This document shows positions 62,138 to 64,000 of a stretch of DNA of 64,000 nt, in pieces; position 1 is the first letter of the stretch, and each line of letters starts with the position of its first letter. Position numbers and translations under genes: made by a program. This stretch comes from Pempheris klunzingeri (Eukaryota; Chordata; Actinopteri; Acropomatiformes; Pempheridae): NCBI RefSeq assembly GCF_042242105.1, contig NC_092028.1, positions 12,013,338-12,077,337 on the forward strand, in the 5' to 3' direction. The notes beneath the pieces were generated by a model, which did not search any database, was not told the origin of the DNA, and saw nothing but the letters and a program-made list of their open reading frames with translations.

Positions 62138-62995
62138 CTGGGAAAACAAAAATTATACAAGACTACAGGTCAAAACGTGGTGAAACAATTGACTGCGAGG
62201 GAGCATACCATATTGACAGAGGATAAAATACTGGTGTGACTGAATACTGAAAGATTAAAGGTGGACCTAAAGTTAAAGCACGTTAAGCCAGAGAGCATTC
62301 ACATCCAACACCAAAGACTATACTTGAATAGAGGCAGGGGTTATGACCCCTTGCAGAGGACTGTGTGTTAAGATACCCCAAAGCCCTCTGTTCTTTTGCT
62401 CCAAAACATCCCCAAGCAAAACTCAAAAAGTTAAACATATGTATAATATAATCAGCTCCGAGCTCAAACCATCTGTATAAACTCTGATGCAACCACAGGC
62501 TGATCTTCCAACAACAACAACAACAGTGAAATCAACATCAGGCTGGAGCTGTGCTGCTGAGATTGTGAACGAGACATTCCTCTGAGGCAGTAGAGGAATG
62601 TGGAGCAGGACACACCCTCGAGATGTCAGAGGATTCCCTGAGTGAAGGACTGGGGAAAAAAAGACAGAAAGAAAATGAGAAGAGAGGAAATGGCAGTGAG
62701 AGAGAAAATGAAAAGACGGAAAGAAAGAAATAAACATGGAGGGAGAAGCAAGTGATGCAGCTTTCTGGGCTCTCTGCTGCGGATGAGACAGAACCATCGC
62801 AAAAGAAACAGTCAGCCGGACACACACACACACACACACACACCTGACCGCTTTGGTAGCATTCACAGAGGAAGATCCTCTCCGGAAGCACAGAGGCAAA
62901 AACATTCCCGACAAAGCATTCCATTGTCTCTGTCTCTCCGTTCACAAGTATTTTTAGGGAATCAAGCATCCTGCTACAGAGTACCAGTGATGAGC

Positions 62996-63047
<52 letters not shown>

Positions 63048-64000
63048 ACGTTGGAGATTCAGCTGAAAGACTTCCCCAACCGGAACACCGTGTTTTGGCA
63101 GCCGGTACAAAGCCTCACTGTCTAAAACCTCCCCTCCTCTACACGCGCGCACACACACACTAGCGCACGCACACACACACACACACACCTTATCAGGACC
63201 CTCGTTAGGCCTCAGTTCTGCCCACTTCCCTAAACAAGCCCGGTTAATGAGGGGTTTGGCTAACCAGTCAGACAGTCCCACAGCAGAATGAAAAAAGAAA
63301 CACAACACTAGTACTGTTCACTGCCAGCGTATCAACGCAGGAATGCAGAGAGGAAAGCTGCAGCATGAAAAATAAAGAAACTACTTTCTGGTATGAAAAA
63401 AAAAAAAAAAAACACTACAAAGTACGCATTTGCTGCACCCAGGTCATTTTCCACTATGTAGTGTTGTGTGTATTAACATGATAAGGGCACATTAGCCAGC
63501 TGTGTTTGTGCTCCACTCGCTGTGTTTTTCCCCTAGTTCACTGCTGAACTCTCATACACACCACACTGTATGGATGTTGAGGGGCTGGACAAAATAACAG
63601 ACACCACACCACATAATAGTCCTGTAATAATACAATTAAGTGTCTTTCATTCATTGCTATAGGTCTTGTTGTGACCAAAGTTTCTCTTTGTTTATGCTGC
63701 TTTGTATTGTTTTGGCATATTTCTTGTGAACTGTGAGTTATTCCCCTTTGCCACATCATGTAAGTTGTGCATCGGCAACTCACACAGTTTGATTTACAAT
63801 AGTAGCTAATTGACTCATGAAGTTGCCTTGTTTAAAGCCCCTGAAAATCTGAGTCTGTGTTACTTTTAATGTTCATGCCATTCAAAATTAAACAGTTAAT
63901 AAATGACAATATGTGTTTCCCTTCACTTAATCTGTGTCATCAGGACTGTGTGGGTGTGGATTGATCAGATTTGATTGAATGTGGCCTGGCAATAGAACAC
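62138..64000 (-). other. llgl1: LLGL1 intron running off the right edge
   Basis: No further LLGL1 exon (for example the one encoding the ALGTEG-type strand of the first propeller) is recognisable up to the window end. The stretch holds (CA)n at 62820-62843, a long (TG)n at 62999-63046, CA/CG-rich repeats at 63141-63188 and an A-run near 63397. A minus-strand ORF at 62538-63308 is built largely from these simple repeats, and I do not regard it as a gene. Confidence 0.6.
62999..63046. repeat. (TG)n microsatellite in LLGL1 intron
   Basis: About 48 bp of TG. It produces open frames on both strands that are not genes. Smaller CA tracts at 62820-62843 and 63141-63188 flank it. Confidence 0.95.

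Noticed and set aside
62538..63308. 256-aa minus-strand open frame, the longest single ORF
   Set aside because: It runs through three CA/TG microsatellites, and the translation is dominated by CVCV and THTH runs with no family resemblance. It lies in an LLGL1 intron.

Overview
The window is vertebrate nuclear DNA, almost certainly from a ray-finned (teleost) fish. Genes are split into many short GT-AG exons, (CA)n/(TG)n tracts are dense, and the interspersed repeats are fish types: a Tc1-like DNA transposon, TA-flanked MITEs, non-LTR retrotransposon fragments, and families rich in short GCTAGC/TTAGCATG words.

Three protein-coding genes were assembled exon by exon, and their reading frames close exactly. 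(1) DESI1, minus strand, 6 exons, 26794-30290, 168 aa: a deSUMOylating isopeptidase of the PPPDE family. (2) FLII, plus strand, 31 exons, 31018-42963, 1264 aa: the Flightless-I leucine-rich-repeat/gelsolin protein. (3) LLGL1, minus strand, 18 exons visible, 49078-62137: the cell-polarity WD40 protein Lethal giant larvae 1. Its roughly 190 N-terminal residues lie beyond the right edge.

Layout: 1-26 kb has no gene I can support and is made of simple repeats, purine-rich tracts and old or fragmentary transposable elements. DESI1 and FLII are head to head, with about 730 bp between start codons, and probably share a promoter region. FLII and LLGL1 are tail to tail, with predicted polyadenylation signals about 1.1 kb apart. 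A Tc1-like element with almost identical long terminal inverted repeats but a broken transposase sits in an LLGL1 intron.

The three genes do not form a pathway in the operon sense. FLII remodels actin and acts as a nuclear coregulator, LLGL1 controls apicobasal polarity and cortical myosin, and DESI1 removes SUMO. FLII-LLGL1 adjacency matches the human 17p11.2 arrangement, so it looks like retained synteny. I found no convincing undescribed biological system. The points most worth a second look are the compact DESI1/FLII intergenic promoter carrying a repeat-like segment, CA-repeats placed directly behind several LLGL1 splice donors, a tandem acidic duplication in LLGL1, two perfect palindromes in the gene-poor left part, and nested or young mobile elements.
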